Source of the DNA: Undaria pinnatifida
Taxonomy: Eukaryota; Sar; Phaeophyceae; Laminariales; Alariaceae
Assembly (NCBI GenBank): GCA_012845835.1
Contig: JABAKD010000029.1
Span: 9,824,731-9,888,730, forward strand
Direction: 5' to 3'
DNA length: 64,000 nt
The notes beneath the pieces were generated by a model. It saw nothing but the letters and a program-made list of their open reading frames with translations, was not told the DNA's origin and searched no databases. Shown in pieces: positions 54,781 to 64,000 of this stretch. The first letter of the stretch is position 1, and every line of letters starts with the position of its first letter. The position numbers and the translations under genes are program-made.

Positions 54781-56885
54781 TCAACGTCGGTGTGCGTCAT
54801 CGTCGCCAAGTTGGCCTAGTTCAGGGTTCAAGCAGCCACTCGCAGTAATATAAGGATGCCTACAATGCTTGAAGGAATGGTTGTCTTCGTGGCAGTTGAG
54901 GCAAAGCCCCCGGTTTTCTCGGAGGGCATCAGCGCGAGGTGAAAGGAGGCCGCTCCAAAGGGGAGGGTCGACTGTCTTAAACGAGGCCTTAACGGCGAAA
55001 CCTTCTGCATAATGATGCTCTTCTAGTGGCCAGCAGTTCGATGTGTGGTCAAGCCAAGGGTCAGATGAATCATCGATGGGCATGACAGTTGAATGATGGC
55101 TCGATCCCGTCTGCCACGAAAGCGACTGGGACGGCACTCGGCCCTGGCCGCGCCCATGATCGGCGGGCCGGGGCCCCGACAGGGCGCATGACCGCGCTCC
55201 CGTCGAAGAAACAGGGAGAGAAAAAATGTTTCGCCGTTGACGGCAGGTGTCTTCTTAGTCACTAAAAGACCGCCACATAGCATCCAACGAGATGTACGGC
55301 CGCGGGTTCGTTGCCTTCGAACCAGGGTACAACGCAGGCAGGAGAGCCGGAAATTGCTCATTCGCCGCCACCCGAACCACCTCCAACACCACATCCGTCC
55401 CCGGAGACAAAACACGCTCACTCCCCGTAGCGGTCGGCATGAGTACGCGAAACTCCCAACTGAAATCAGAAAAAGGCATGCCGTTACACATTCCAAAAGT
55501 ATGCAACGTAGTGTAGCCCTCCTCCGTATCAACCCCGTCGAAGTGCGTGATCAGCAGACGCAACAGGAGGGTGAAAGCCTCAGGCCCAGATGCTCCTCCT
55601 GCCATGGTTTTTGCACTTTTTGCCTGCTACCACGACCACCTCGGTGTGGTCCGTGCTCGAGGACCAAGACGAGCGGGAGGAGGTTGACGAGCTGTCCCAC
55701 GCTGAACGCCCTCTCGCGCCATTCCTCTGCCAGAGCTGCGGCCAACTGCCCCGGTTGTTGGACCGAAATTGCCCCCTCGGCGGCGCCCTCAGGCACACCA
55801 GCACCCGATGCGCTGTCACCCCCGCGGCGGCGGTGGTGGTCGCCACCCCCACCATTTTTGCTGCCACCCCCACGGTTGCGGTCCCCGCGGTCGCGACTGT
55901 CGCGACATTTTCCCCGGTTTCGTTCTGCCAACTCTTTCTCCGGGGTCCGGCCAAAAGACAGGGTCGGCGTCCTCGTCGTGGGCTATCAGCAGGGCCTTGA
56001 CGAGGGCAAGGGTCGGGGCGGCTCTCGTCTGTCTAGCATAGGGCGTACAATCCACGCGAGCCCAGGCCGCTTCCATTGAGGACGTCCGCTTGCCGCGACG
56101 CCGGCCTCTCTGACGGGAGGAGGGCGCAGGCCGTTTCCACCACCGCGGGTCGCCAACGCTGAGGAGAAGACTACCCGCGGTGCAGACGCCATGCACGCAA
56201 CGATGCCCTTGAAGAAGGCGTCGTTCCCGGGTCGTGGTCGCTGGGATGCGACACCCTGCGGGCGCGACGAAGGCAAGAGGGCCGCGTTAGCTCCCGCCAC
56301 AGACGACGCAACTGATTGAGCGAGGGCTTGTTGCGCCCTCTTCGCAACCAGGGACGACTCCCGCGCAGCGGTCTTCGCCTGTTCGATATCTTCGTCAAAC
56401 CGACGTCGGCGTGCTATCGTCTGGTTGACGTCGTCGAGCGCCCGCTGGGCCCGCGCCGCCGCGTATGCCAAGACCAAGGGGGCGGCATGGGTGCCCCGGT
56501 CCCGGGAGCTCTGGGGGTGGCGCTCTGTCGAGCGCGGAGAGCCCAGGTGGCGGCGGTGGTGCCCTGTCGAGCGCGGGGGGGGGGCAGCTGGTAGCGCTCC
56601 CCCGGGGCTGGCGAGAGCTGGCGTCGAGACGCCCCCGAGTCCGGTGGGGGTTGGTCCGTCTCCTTCTCAGCGCGAACCAGCGAATCGACCCGCTTGGTTG
56701 GTGGGAACGGGTGGAGGTATGGTGCTCCGTCTTCTGTCTCGTCACCGGAACCCGCCACCGATGGTTCCCCCCGTCTCGAGTCGCGGCATCTCGAGCGAGC
56801 TCTCCCTGTCTCGTGGGCATCCAGGTTGGGGTGCGTGGAAGACCTCAGCCAGCCCCGAGTAGCCCCCATCGTCACCGGTGGACAT
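54781..56885 (-). pseudogene. gag region with CCHC zinc knuckle, frame-broken
   Basis: A likely start ATG at 56,885 gives MSTGDDGGYSGLAEVFHAPQ. Coding then moves between frames: a Pro/Arg-rich part (about 56,740-56,480), a helical Ala/Arg/Gln-rich part (56,477-56,000), and a capsid-like part with LLLRLLITHFDGVDTEEGY (55,605-55,255). The last part holds CLNCHEDNHSFKHC, a C-x2-C-x4-H-x4-C zinc knuckle at 54,862-54,903. Several shifts are needed, so this copy is dead or the assembly has indels. Gag would form the particle and bind element RNA. Confidence 0.7.
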
Positions 56886-57282
56886 GGTGCCTAGGTGTAG
56901 TGAAGGGGGGGGGGGGAGAGGAACGACGCGTGAAGAAGCTATGGAGACAGATAAATTGTTGTGGTGATCCTGCTCCAAGGGGCGGTATATCTGTGTTTCA
57001 GCAAACAGCAACAATATGGGCCTTAAAGCCGTCCAGCCTTAGTGATGGTAGCAGCCACGTCAACTAGCCGTATAAGAGGAGTACAGCAGTAACAAGGTAC
57101 CAATCATCATAACCGCAACATAAGAGCAGCGCCCAGTCTGACCGTAGGGTATATGGGTAACGCCCGCACGACCCGCAGCACAAGGAGCCAAAACTGGGCA
57201 GCACTGACCCCAACCGCAGTGCAGGGGGTGCAACACAGTAAGGGTACGTCTGCAGCCATCGCACTTAAACAGGCATCATTCG

Positions 57283-58836
57283 ACCTAGGCTGGGGGAGGT
57301 AGCACAGGAGAGCGTCGCCCAAAACGCCCACGCTCATCGGACCAAAACAGGCAGCATTTACCCTAGGTGTAGTGTAGGGGTGGAAGCACAGTGTAAGATC
57401 GCCCAACACGCCGTCGCTCATCGCACCAAAACAGGCCGCATTTACCCTAGGTGTAGTGTAGGGGTGGAGCACAGTGTAAGATCGCCCAACACGCTGACAC
57501 TCAGCGCACCAAAACGGGCAGCATTTACCCTAGGTGTAGTGTAGGGGTGGAAGCACAGTGTAAGATCGCCCAACACGCTGACACTCATCGCACCAAAACG
57601 GGCAGCATTTACCCTAGGTGTAGTGTAGGGGGGGAGCACAGTGAAAGGTCACCCAACACGCTGACACTGATCGCACCAAAACGGGCAGCTTTTAACCTAG
57701 GTGTAGTGTAGGGGTGGAAGCACAGTGTAAGATCGCCCAACACGCTGACACTGATCGCACCAAAACGGGCAGCATTTACCCTAGGTGTAGTGTAGGGGTG
57801 GAAGCACAGTGAAAGATCGCCCAACACGCTGACACTCGTCGCACCAAAACGGGCAGCATTTACCCTAGGTGTAGTGTAGGGGTGGAAGCACAGTGTAAGA
57901 TCGCCCAACACGCTGACACTCATCGCACCAAAACGGGCAGCATTTACCCTAGGTGTAGTGTAGGGGGGGGAACACAGTGTAAGATCGCCCAACACGCTGA
58001 CACTCATCGCACCAAAACGGGCAGCATTTAACCTAGGTGTAGTGTAGGGGTGGAAGCACAGTGAAAGATCGCCCAACACGCTGACACTCGTCGCACCAAA
58101 ACGGGCAGCATTTACCCTAGGTGTAGTGTAGGGGTGGAAGCACAGTGTAAGATCGCCCAACACGCTGACACTCATCGCACCAAAACGGGCAGCATTTACC
58201 CTAGGTGTAGTGTAGGGGGGGGAACACAGTGTAAGATCGCCCAACACGCTGACACTCATCGCACCAAAACGGGCAGCATTTAACCTAGGTGTAGTGTAGC
58301 GGTGGAAGCACAGTGTAAGATCGCCCAACACGCTGACACTCATCGCACCAAAACGGGCAGCATTTACCCTAGGTGTAGTGTAGGGGGGGGAGCACAGTGA
58401 AAGATCGCCCAACACGCTGACACTCGTCGCACCAAAACGGGCAGCATTTACCCTAGGTGTAGTGTAGGGGTGGAAGCACAGTGTAAGATCGCCCAACACG
58501 CTGACACTCATCGCACCAAAACGGGCAGCATTTACCCTAGGTGTAGTGTAGGGGGGGGAACACAGTGTAAGATCGCCCAACACGCTGACACTCATCGCAC
58601 CAAAACGGGCAGCATTTAACCTAGGTGTAGTGTAGCGGTGGAAGCACAGTGTAAGATCGCCCAACACGCTGACACTCATCGCACCAAAACGGGCAGCATT
58701 TACCCTAGGTGTAGTGTAGGGGGGGGAGCACAGTGAAAGATCGCCCAACACGCTTACACTCGTCGCACCAAAACGGGCAGCATTTACCCTAGGTGTAGTG
58801 TAGGGGTGGAAGCACAGTGTAAGATCACCCAACACG
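57283..58836. repeat. 84-bp minisatellite, ~18 copies, inside the 5' LTR end
   Basis: The unit is GGTGTAGTGTAGGGGTGGAA, GCACAGTGTAAGATCGCCCA, ACACGCTGACACTCATCGCA, CCAAAACGGGCAGCATTTAC, CCTA. Spacing is exactly 84 bp in the core. Variants recur in order with a period of four units (336 bp). 84 is a multiple of three, so the - strand stays open for 413 codons (57,609-58,850). Copies at the 57.3-kb end are the most diverged. Confidence 0.95.
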
Positions 58837-58849
58837 CCGTATCTTAACA

Positions 58850-58853
58850 CTGT
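58850..58853. repeat. Target-site duplication, right (CTGT)
   Basis: CTGT directly follows the terminal TTAACA of the element, then TGACCCTGGTACCAGCTA of the interrupted R2 repeat continues. Confidence 0.8.
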
Positions 58854-59035
58854 TGACCCTGGTACCAGCTACACTGTAGTTCCATCGGGAATCGCCGATC
58901 GATCTATATCCTTAATGAGTTCACACACAGTAATACGCGCGGTCGGAGTATCAAACACAGCTTGCAAAGATGAGTTTTGACAAAATCTTCGATCTCACCG
59001 CTGGTGGAGGAGTGTATTTTATTTTTATAATGAAT
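58854..59035. repeat. Right half of the interrupted R2 repeat
   Basis: Its reverse complement reads GGTGAGATCGAAGATTTTGT, CTCATCTTTGCAAGCTGTGT and GATACTCCGACCGCGCGTAT, matching 40,270-40,430. The other half is at 47,150-47,216. Confidence 0.75.
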
Positions 59036-59234
59036 GTATGGTCGAGTCCTAGCGCGCTTCGATAATAATATTGTAACTTTTATTTTACTCTTTATGCGAT
59101 CGCGCCGCTATCTAATCACAGCGAGTCAGATCAAGCCGTGCCGCGAAACTCAGATCAAGCCGTGCCGCGAAACTGGGTGCTATAGTACCAATATTGCTGC
59201 ATACCAGGTACATACGTATAGTATAGCTGACGTT

Positions 59235-59320
59235 TTTCAAATTTTTATATACCACGCAGCTTGCAAAGTTGAGGTTCAACTATTCAATCGGCCGCACTCA
59301 CAGCTGACGTTTTTCAATTT
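59235..59320. repeat. Dispersed repeat R1 core
   Basis: CACGCAGCTTGCAAAGTTGA and GCCGCACTCACAGCTGACGT, close to the copy at 19,045-19,110. Confidence 0.65.
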
Positions 59321-59982
59321 ATTGTACTATAAGAAACCGAAAAAAAACTCATCTCTCTGAATTGAGCTTTTTTTTGTCGTTCGTTCGTTTGTGGCGGTTT
59401 CACGAAACGATCACGAACCAAAACTTATCATACTCGAACAGCGTGAACTCCTGCTGGCATGCTCTGTCTGTAGATTATTCCGTTCCGCACCGCGCGGCTG
59501 TCCACATTGCGCACCTACGCGTCCGCGATGACGGCGGCACAAGTATTTTAGACAGACGCGTCGATTTCATCAAATAAATGAAAGCTGCTCGTATCGTAGC
59601 GGTGCCAGACAAGACTCTAGTATTGACAGTCGCACGAAGGCACAAGTTCTGGTAGTCGGTAAACGGACGCCTACTTTATACTGCTGCGAGAACGAAGTAT
59701 ACCACAGGCATATGACATTGTTTTCGTAACATAAGCATGCGCGGCGGACGTCGACTGGCCCCCATGGCTCATCGCGGTGGTGGTGGAGGACTGCACGCCG
59801 TGGTCCCGCTCGACAGGTGGGGGCACAGCCGGTATCCGAAAGTACTGAATGAGTGGCTGGATGGAGTCTGTCCTGTGATCACACGGACGGACTTGATTAT
59901 TATGAGAGTTAACCCTTTTGAGGCCCGCGAATATCGACCAAAAAAACGGCGATTGATTGCGATATTTTCAGGTATCTTAACA

Positions 59983-59983
59983 A

Positions 59984-60052
<69 letters not shown>

Positions 60053-60216
60053 TAGTAGTAGTAGTAGTAGTAGTAGCAGCAGTAGTAGTAGTAGTAGTAG
60101 TGTACGAGTAGTAGTTACTAGTTGTAACAGTAGTAGCAGCAGTAAGTAGTCTAGTATTGTAGTAGTATAGTCTAGTAGTAGTACTGTAGTAGTATAGTAG
60201 TAGTGGTAGTAGTAGG

Positions 60217-60247
<31 letters not shown>

Positions 60248-60255
60248 TGAAGAAG
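59983..60255. repeat. (GTA)n microsatellite
   Basis: About 270 bp is mostly pure GTA/TAG triplets with scattered interruptions around 60,110-60,210. It keeps poly-Val, poly-Leu and poly-Thr frames open, none of which is a gene. Confidence 0.95.
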
Positions 60256-62722
60256 AAGCGCGAGCGCGCAGCAGCACGACGAGTAGGATCATATGCTGCG
60301 CCCGTCTCGTTGTTGTCGTTCAGACACCAACTTTACCGTCATCAACCAGCAGTGGCCAATGTGCCGCAGTCGTCAATTTTCGCCCTCAAATCTCCCCCCT
60401 CCCTGAGATCTCAGAAACGTTTAGGTGATTAAGGTGGAAACAACAAGTACAACAGGTGTGTAGACTATACTCTAGAAAAAACAGGTTGCTACAGTAGTGG
60501 ATAGTGCCGTACGGTACAAGATAAACCTATTAACATTCACCCGTTTAGCATCGCAGTCCCCACACGGGGACAAAACACTCGGAGTTAGACTACGACGATT
60601 GTAGGAGTTGGAAATTAAACATCCCACGGCAGTAGTAGGAGTTGCACTTTGTGGCCATACGTTCCTGACCGGTCGAGCCCCTCGTGAAAGCAAGCCAGCG
60701 TGCGACTACCACATCGGTCAGCATGATACCTTTACGAGCTTCTCTAAATGAGAACTTTTATAGGACTCGTAGCCCATACAAAAATGTTGGTCGGGTTTGC
60801 GCGCACGCGAATGAATGTCTTCGGGTGAGACGTTGAGCTCCCCTCATGGCAGGAGCTCAGAAAATTGTGAAATTTTCCCCTATAATAGCGTGAAAGCACT
60901 CTAAGGAATCAGAAACAAGAAACCCACAGCCTGACGTTCGGGAGGGGATAAGAAGCCCGGGAGCAGTCGTTTTACCGGAGTAGTTATGACTCACGCTACG
61001 CATGGTAGAGGCGCACTGGCTCTTTTTTTTTCGCCTTCTAAGGGCAGTGGCTTAAGCTCTATTCTCCACCCAAAAAACGCTGATTCTGAGAAAAATTCAA
61101 GGGCAAAAAAAAAACCCGTTTAACAATCTCATGTTATAATAGGTATCCACCAAAAAAAAAAAAAAAAATGCGAAACAAAGAATGAACTTCCGACGATTTG
61201 TTTGGGTTATAACGCATTCACAACAGTTTAACTGGAAAATGCTTTTTTGGGCACAAATTTTACCTGAAGTTAGTATAGAGAGGGGGTTTGGGTGCTCTAA
61301 AGGAGCACACAGCGTCATTACATTTCGAAAACGCGTTAGCCAGAAAGCGGTATACCTCCATGTCTCTATCGTAGCACGCGTCTTATACTGTATATATACT
61401 GTATATATTATGTACAGCATAGGCCCGCCGAGTAAGGAAATGCCCTGTAGGGCGAAAGTGGTTCTCACTTTTGGGCGGGCGCGAAGAAAAGTTGAATAAG
61501 AAATCGTGCTCAGGGGTGAGCGGTACACCAAATCCTACACAATAGCCTACATGCCAAAGGTGGTTCAAGGGTGGTGTCACAGTAAGAAAAGCGGGCGATC
61601 GATGTAGTACGCAGCTTGCAAAGACGAGTATCGGCCCCAAAATTGGTCGAACTCACAGCTGACGTCGTTAGAATAATAGTACATATAAAACAAGGATCTG
61701 AGGCTCACTCCAAATAGTTTTTTTTTTTTTTTTTTTTTTCATCCTCCGGCGGATGGGGAAAAATAAAGCTTTAGCTCACCACACTTCCACGTATTTTCAT
61801 ACGCGTCGTGTGTCGATTTAACTCAGTTGCTTTCGCAGCCCAACGCTAGCTGGCGCACCCTTCGGGTCCCATTGTAGGTATAGCGTAAGCTGTCCCTATC
61901 AGTGGTCTTCGTTACAACCCCGGCAGGATTTTCTTGTTGGCTTGTTTATACTGAAGTTAGTGTAGAACGCACCCTCCACCAAGTAAGAAACCCAACCAGG
62001 GCTAGCATCTAGGACCGTATAATAAGTAAGTGCACACATGTTGATGTTGGTTTGGGAGAACACGTGCTTGTCTTTGCACGGAGGTTGCGAGAAAAAGAGA
62101 GGTAGGGTCGTATAATCTCACACAAGAACCAAAAACCCATCAGGCACTACTTGGCATAATAATAAAAAAAAAAAAAAAACTGCTGACCATAAACATTTTT
62201 TTTTCTTGGCTTGAGACTGCTTGTAGCACGACAGGCGTATTTGGCTCGACTGCTGTTCGTGGTTTCACGAGATAACATCCCGAACCCTGTGTTGTTACGT
62301 ATGAGAAGACAATAACGACAGCCGCCGCCTCCGCACGCTCCGCAAAGTCAACTAGCTTCTAGCCGAGGGATCTTTTTCGGGTCATCCGCGAAGGCGAGCA
62401 CATCTTGGTAGCAGGCATCGAGTTACCTCTGAGATGAAACGGTTGGAATCGTCAGCGTAGGATTATCTTTTCGCAGTGCTATATACGGATTATTAATCAA
62501 GCCCCCCCCCCCTACGCGTCACGGGCCCCCGCAAAAACACATGAACACCATTCCATCGGTAGACCGGCTGGCCTGGTGGAGCTGGAGCGAGCCGCGGCTC
62601 AGAAGGTGAGGACAAAAGCGAACGGCCGTCGTTCCGTGTGCGACGTGTGCGTACCGCCACGTTTTGGCTGTTGTTGTTGTTGCATCATCAGTACAGTAGT
62701 CCACTGCCATGCCAACATTTGC
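60256..62722. other. Intergenic; R1 core and dispersed repeat, otherwise unassigned
   Basis: An R1 core lies at 61,605-61,670 (CGCAGCTTGCAAAGACGAGT). A poly-T followed by the repeat shared with 13,130-13,310 lies at 61,715-61,860. A diverged ~90-bp MITE-like repeat lies at 61,220-61,310. No gene or RNA was recognised. Confidence 0.45.
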
Positions 62723-63005
62723 CTGTTGTCATTTGACGTGTGCTATCATACGACAGAGGTACAAGGATGGTATACCGCTTTTAGGCATTTTGACGGCGGG
62801 GGGGCGTCTTGACTCAAAATCGCCGGAATGTTATTCCTGCTTCCATTTCTAACATTTATTTGTCTGTTGTCATTTTACGTGTGCTATCATACGACAGAGG
62901 TACACGAATGGTATGTCGCTTTTAGGCATTTTGACGGCGGAGGGGCGTCTTGACTCAAAATCGTCGGAATGTTATTCTTGCTTCCATTTCTTTCTTTTTT
63001 GGGGG
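62723..63005. repeat. 141-bp tandem duplication
   Basis: CTGTTGTCATTT(G/T)ACGTGT starts at 62,723 and 62,864. Both copies continue through ACGACAGAGGTACA, GCTTTTAGGCATTTTGACGG and TTGACTCAAAATCG to GGAATGTTATTC. Much weaker relatives follow to about 63,300. Confidence 0.9.
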
Positions 63006-64000
63006 GGTGCACCTATAGATCCTGATGGGCGTTTTCGTCGGGGGGGAACATTTTTTTCATTTGCTCAAAAATCAGTTTTTTGGGGGGTGAGGTATGAGAG
63101 GTATAAATGGTATATATATACCACTTTTGGACTTTTTTTTTTTTTTGGAATGACGGGGGGGCTCCTGAACCCAAACTCGCCGGAATGTCATCCTTTAAAT
63201 CTAAAAAATATTTATCTTGGTGTACCTAGCGAGACCATGGGCGTTTTCATCTTGGAGTCACTTTTAATTATCTCAAAATAAAGTTTTGGGGCGAGGTATA
63301 GCGGGGGGGAGGGGGGGGGGCACGTGCTACAATGGAGGAACGAGGAGCACTCTTCGTCTGAAACGGTTTATGAAATTGGACGGGGGCTGCTTAATAAGCC
63401 CAAAATTGTCGGGCAAAAAAAATTGGTCATTTATTTTTTGGCAAGTTGATTTCTCATTGTTGTATTGCTAGGCCCCATCCATGGGATTTTTCGTCCGGTA
63501 GCAGTTTTCGACCGATGCTGCGATATAGCCCCTCTCCCCCCCCCAAAAAAAAACAGCGATTTTCTTCAACGATGAACGTTTCATGCCTGCTTTCATGCCT
63601 GCTCGACACGAGGAAGGATGCTGTATGAAAAAAAGTATCTTCAAGTTGTTTTCCTCGTTTTGGAAAGTACTACAGCATCGAACCATGACGTCGGGGTGGC
63701 AAGGGGCATCGTATTTCAGGAGATACGACCGGGAGCTGGTTGGTTTCAAAACCAGCGATTTCGTTCAAAGAAACGCTGGGGGGGGGGGGGGGGGGTACCG
63801 TAGAACGAGTCCTTTTGTTTTTATCCATTTTGTCTTTTTTTTTGTGACGCGTGCGACGGTAGAGGGGGCACCACTTTTTTTTTCTACGAAGTGTTCCTCA
63901 ATTTTGGAGCTTAAGACGTCTGTCTCTCACCAAAACTGGTTTTGAATCTTACTACGGTAGCCCCCCCGACTTTTTCTTCGAACGAAAAGGCCTGTTTTGA
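63006..64000. other. Intergenic, poly-G/poly-T-rich, no gene recognised
   Basis: Diverged relatives of the 141-bp unit (CTC...AACTCGCCGGAATGTCAT near 63,165-63,190) are mixed with long homopolymers (poly-G at 63,778-63,795). Short frames show no motif. Confidence 0.4.

Larger units (their letters stand above)
47221..58849 (-). mobile_element. Ty3/gypsy chromovirus-type LTR retrotransposon, 11.6 kb, defective
   Basis: Both ends carry the terminal words TGTTAA and TTAACA and are flanked by CTGT. The sequence outside joins to ATCACCCTGTTGACCCTGG, as found uninterrupted (reverse complement) at 39.97-40.0 kb. Read on the - strand the order is: 5' LTR tip, minisatellite, gag (from 56,885), knuckle, repetitive linker, remnant before integrase, integrase, chromodomain, 3' UTR and 3' LTR. 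Gag and the pre-integrase segment are frame-broken, and no reverse transcriptase or RNase H motif was seen. A deleted relative lies at 15,880-17,190. Domain order and the chromodomain place it among the chromoviruses. Confidence 0.85.

Noticed and set aside
59909-60292. Poly-Leu/Thr and poly-Val frames
   Set aside because: Translation of the (GTA)n microsatellite.

Overview
This is eukaryotic nuclear DNA. Coding sequence is split into short exons with good splice sites, introns run from a few hundred bases to over 10 kb, and most of the rest is transposable-element debris and simple repeats. Intron-rich genes of fairly high GC, a chromodomain Ty3/gypsy element and very frequent TACC(A/T)GGTA palindromes would suit a stramenopile such as a brown alga. 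That assignment is inference; nothing in the window is a decisive taxonomic marker.

Two host genes can be rebuilt on the + strand by matching splice sites and reading-frame phase. Gene 1 (about 1,641-10,818, 5' end unresolved) has seven exons and encodes a basic protein with helical repeats like the NUMOD3 DNA-binding motif, two clear AT-hooks and an Ala-rich tail. One of its introns appears to be of the GC-AG type. Gene 2 (about 22,156-41,963) has seven exons over 20 kb. It encodes three Nab2/ZC3H14-type CCCH zinc fingers and two copies of a seven-cysteine module that I do not recognise as a named domain. The unit finger, then DADG motif, then DTW(F/Y)P and Cys7 module occurs twice with the same intron position inside the Cys7 module, so it looks like an internal duplication. 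Its first two introns (10.7 and 4.5 kb) are filled with SINEs, terminal-inverted-repeat elements and minisatellites.

Layout: 1-1.6 kb unassigned; 1.6-10.8 kb gene 1 with tandem repeats in its introns; 10.8-22 kb repeats, a truncated LTR-element copy (15.9-17.2 kb) and three tRNA-like repeat units (18.4-21.2 kb); 22.2-42.0 kb gene 2; 42-47.2 kb simple repeats with no recognised gene; 47,221-58,849 one Ty3/gypsy chromovirus insertion on the - strand; 59-64 kb repeats.

The chromovirus is bounded by a 4-bp target duplication (CTGT). It sits in a dispersed host repeat whose empty version occurs at 39.8-40.0 kb. It has a 268-bp 3' LTR, an integrase with HHCC and D,D-35-E residues, a chromodomain, a possible Tudor-like tail and a frame-broken gag with a zinc knuckle. 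I can see no reverse transcriptase. In place of the rest of its 5' LTR there is a 1.55-kb minisatellite of 84-bp units.
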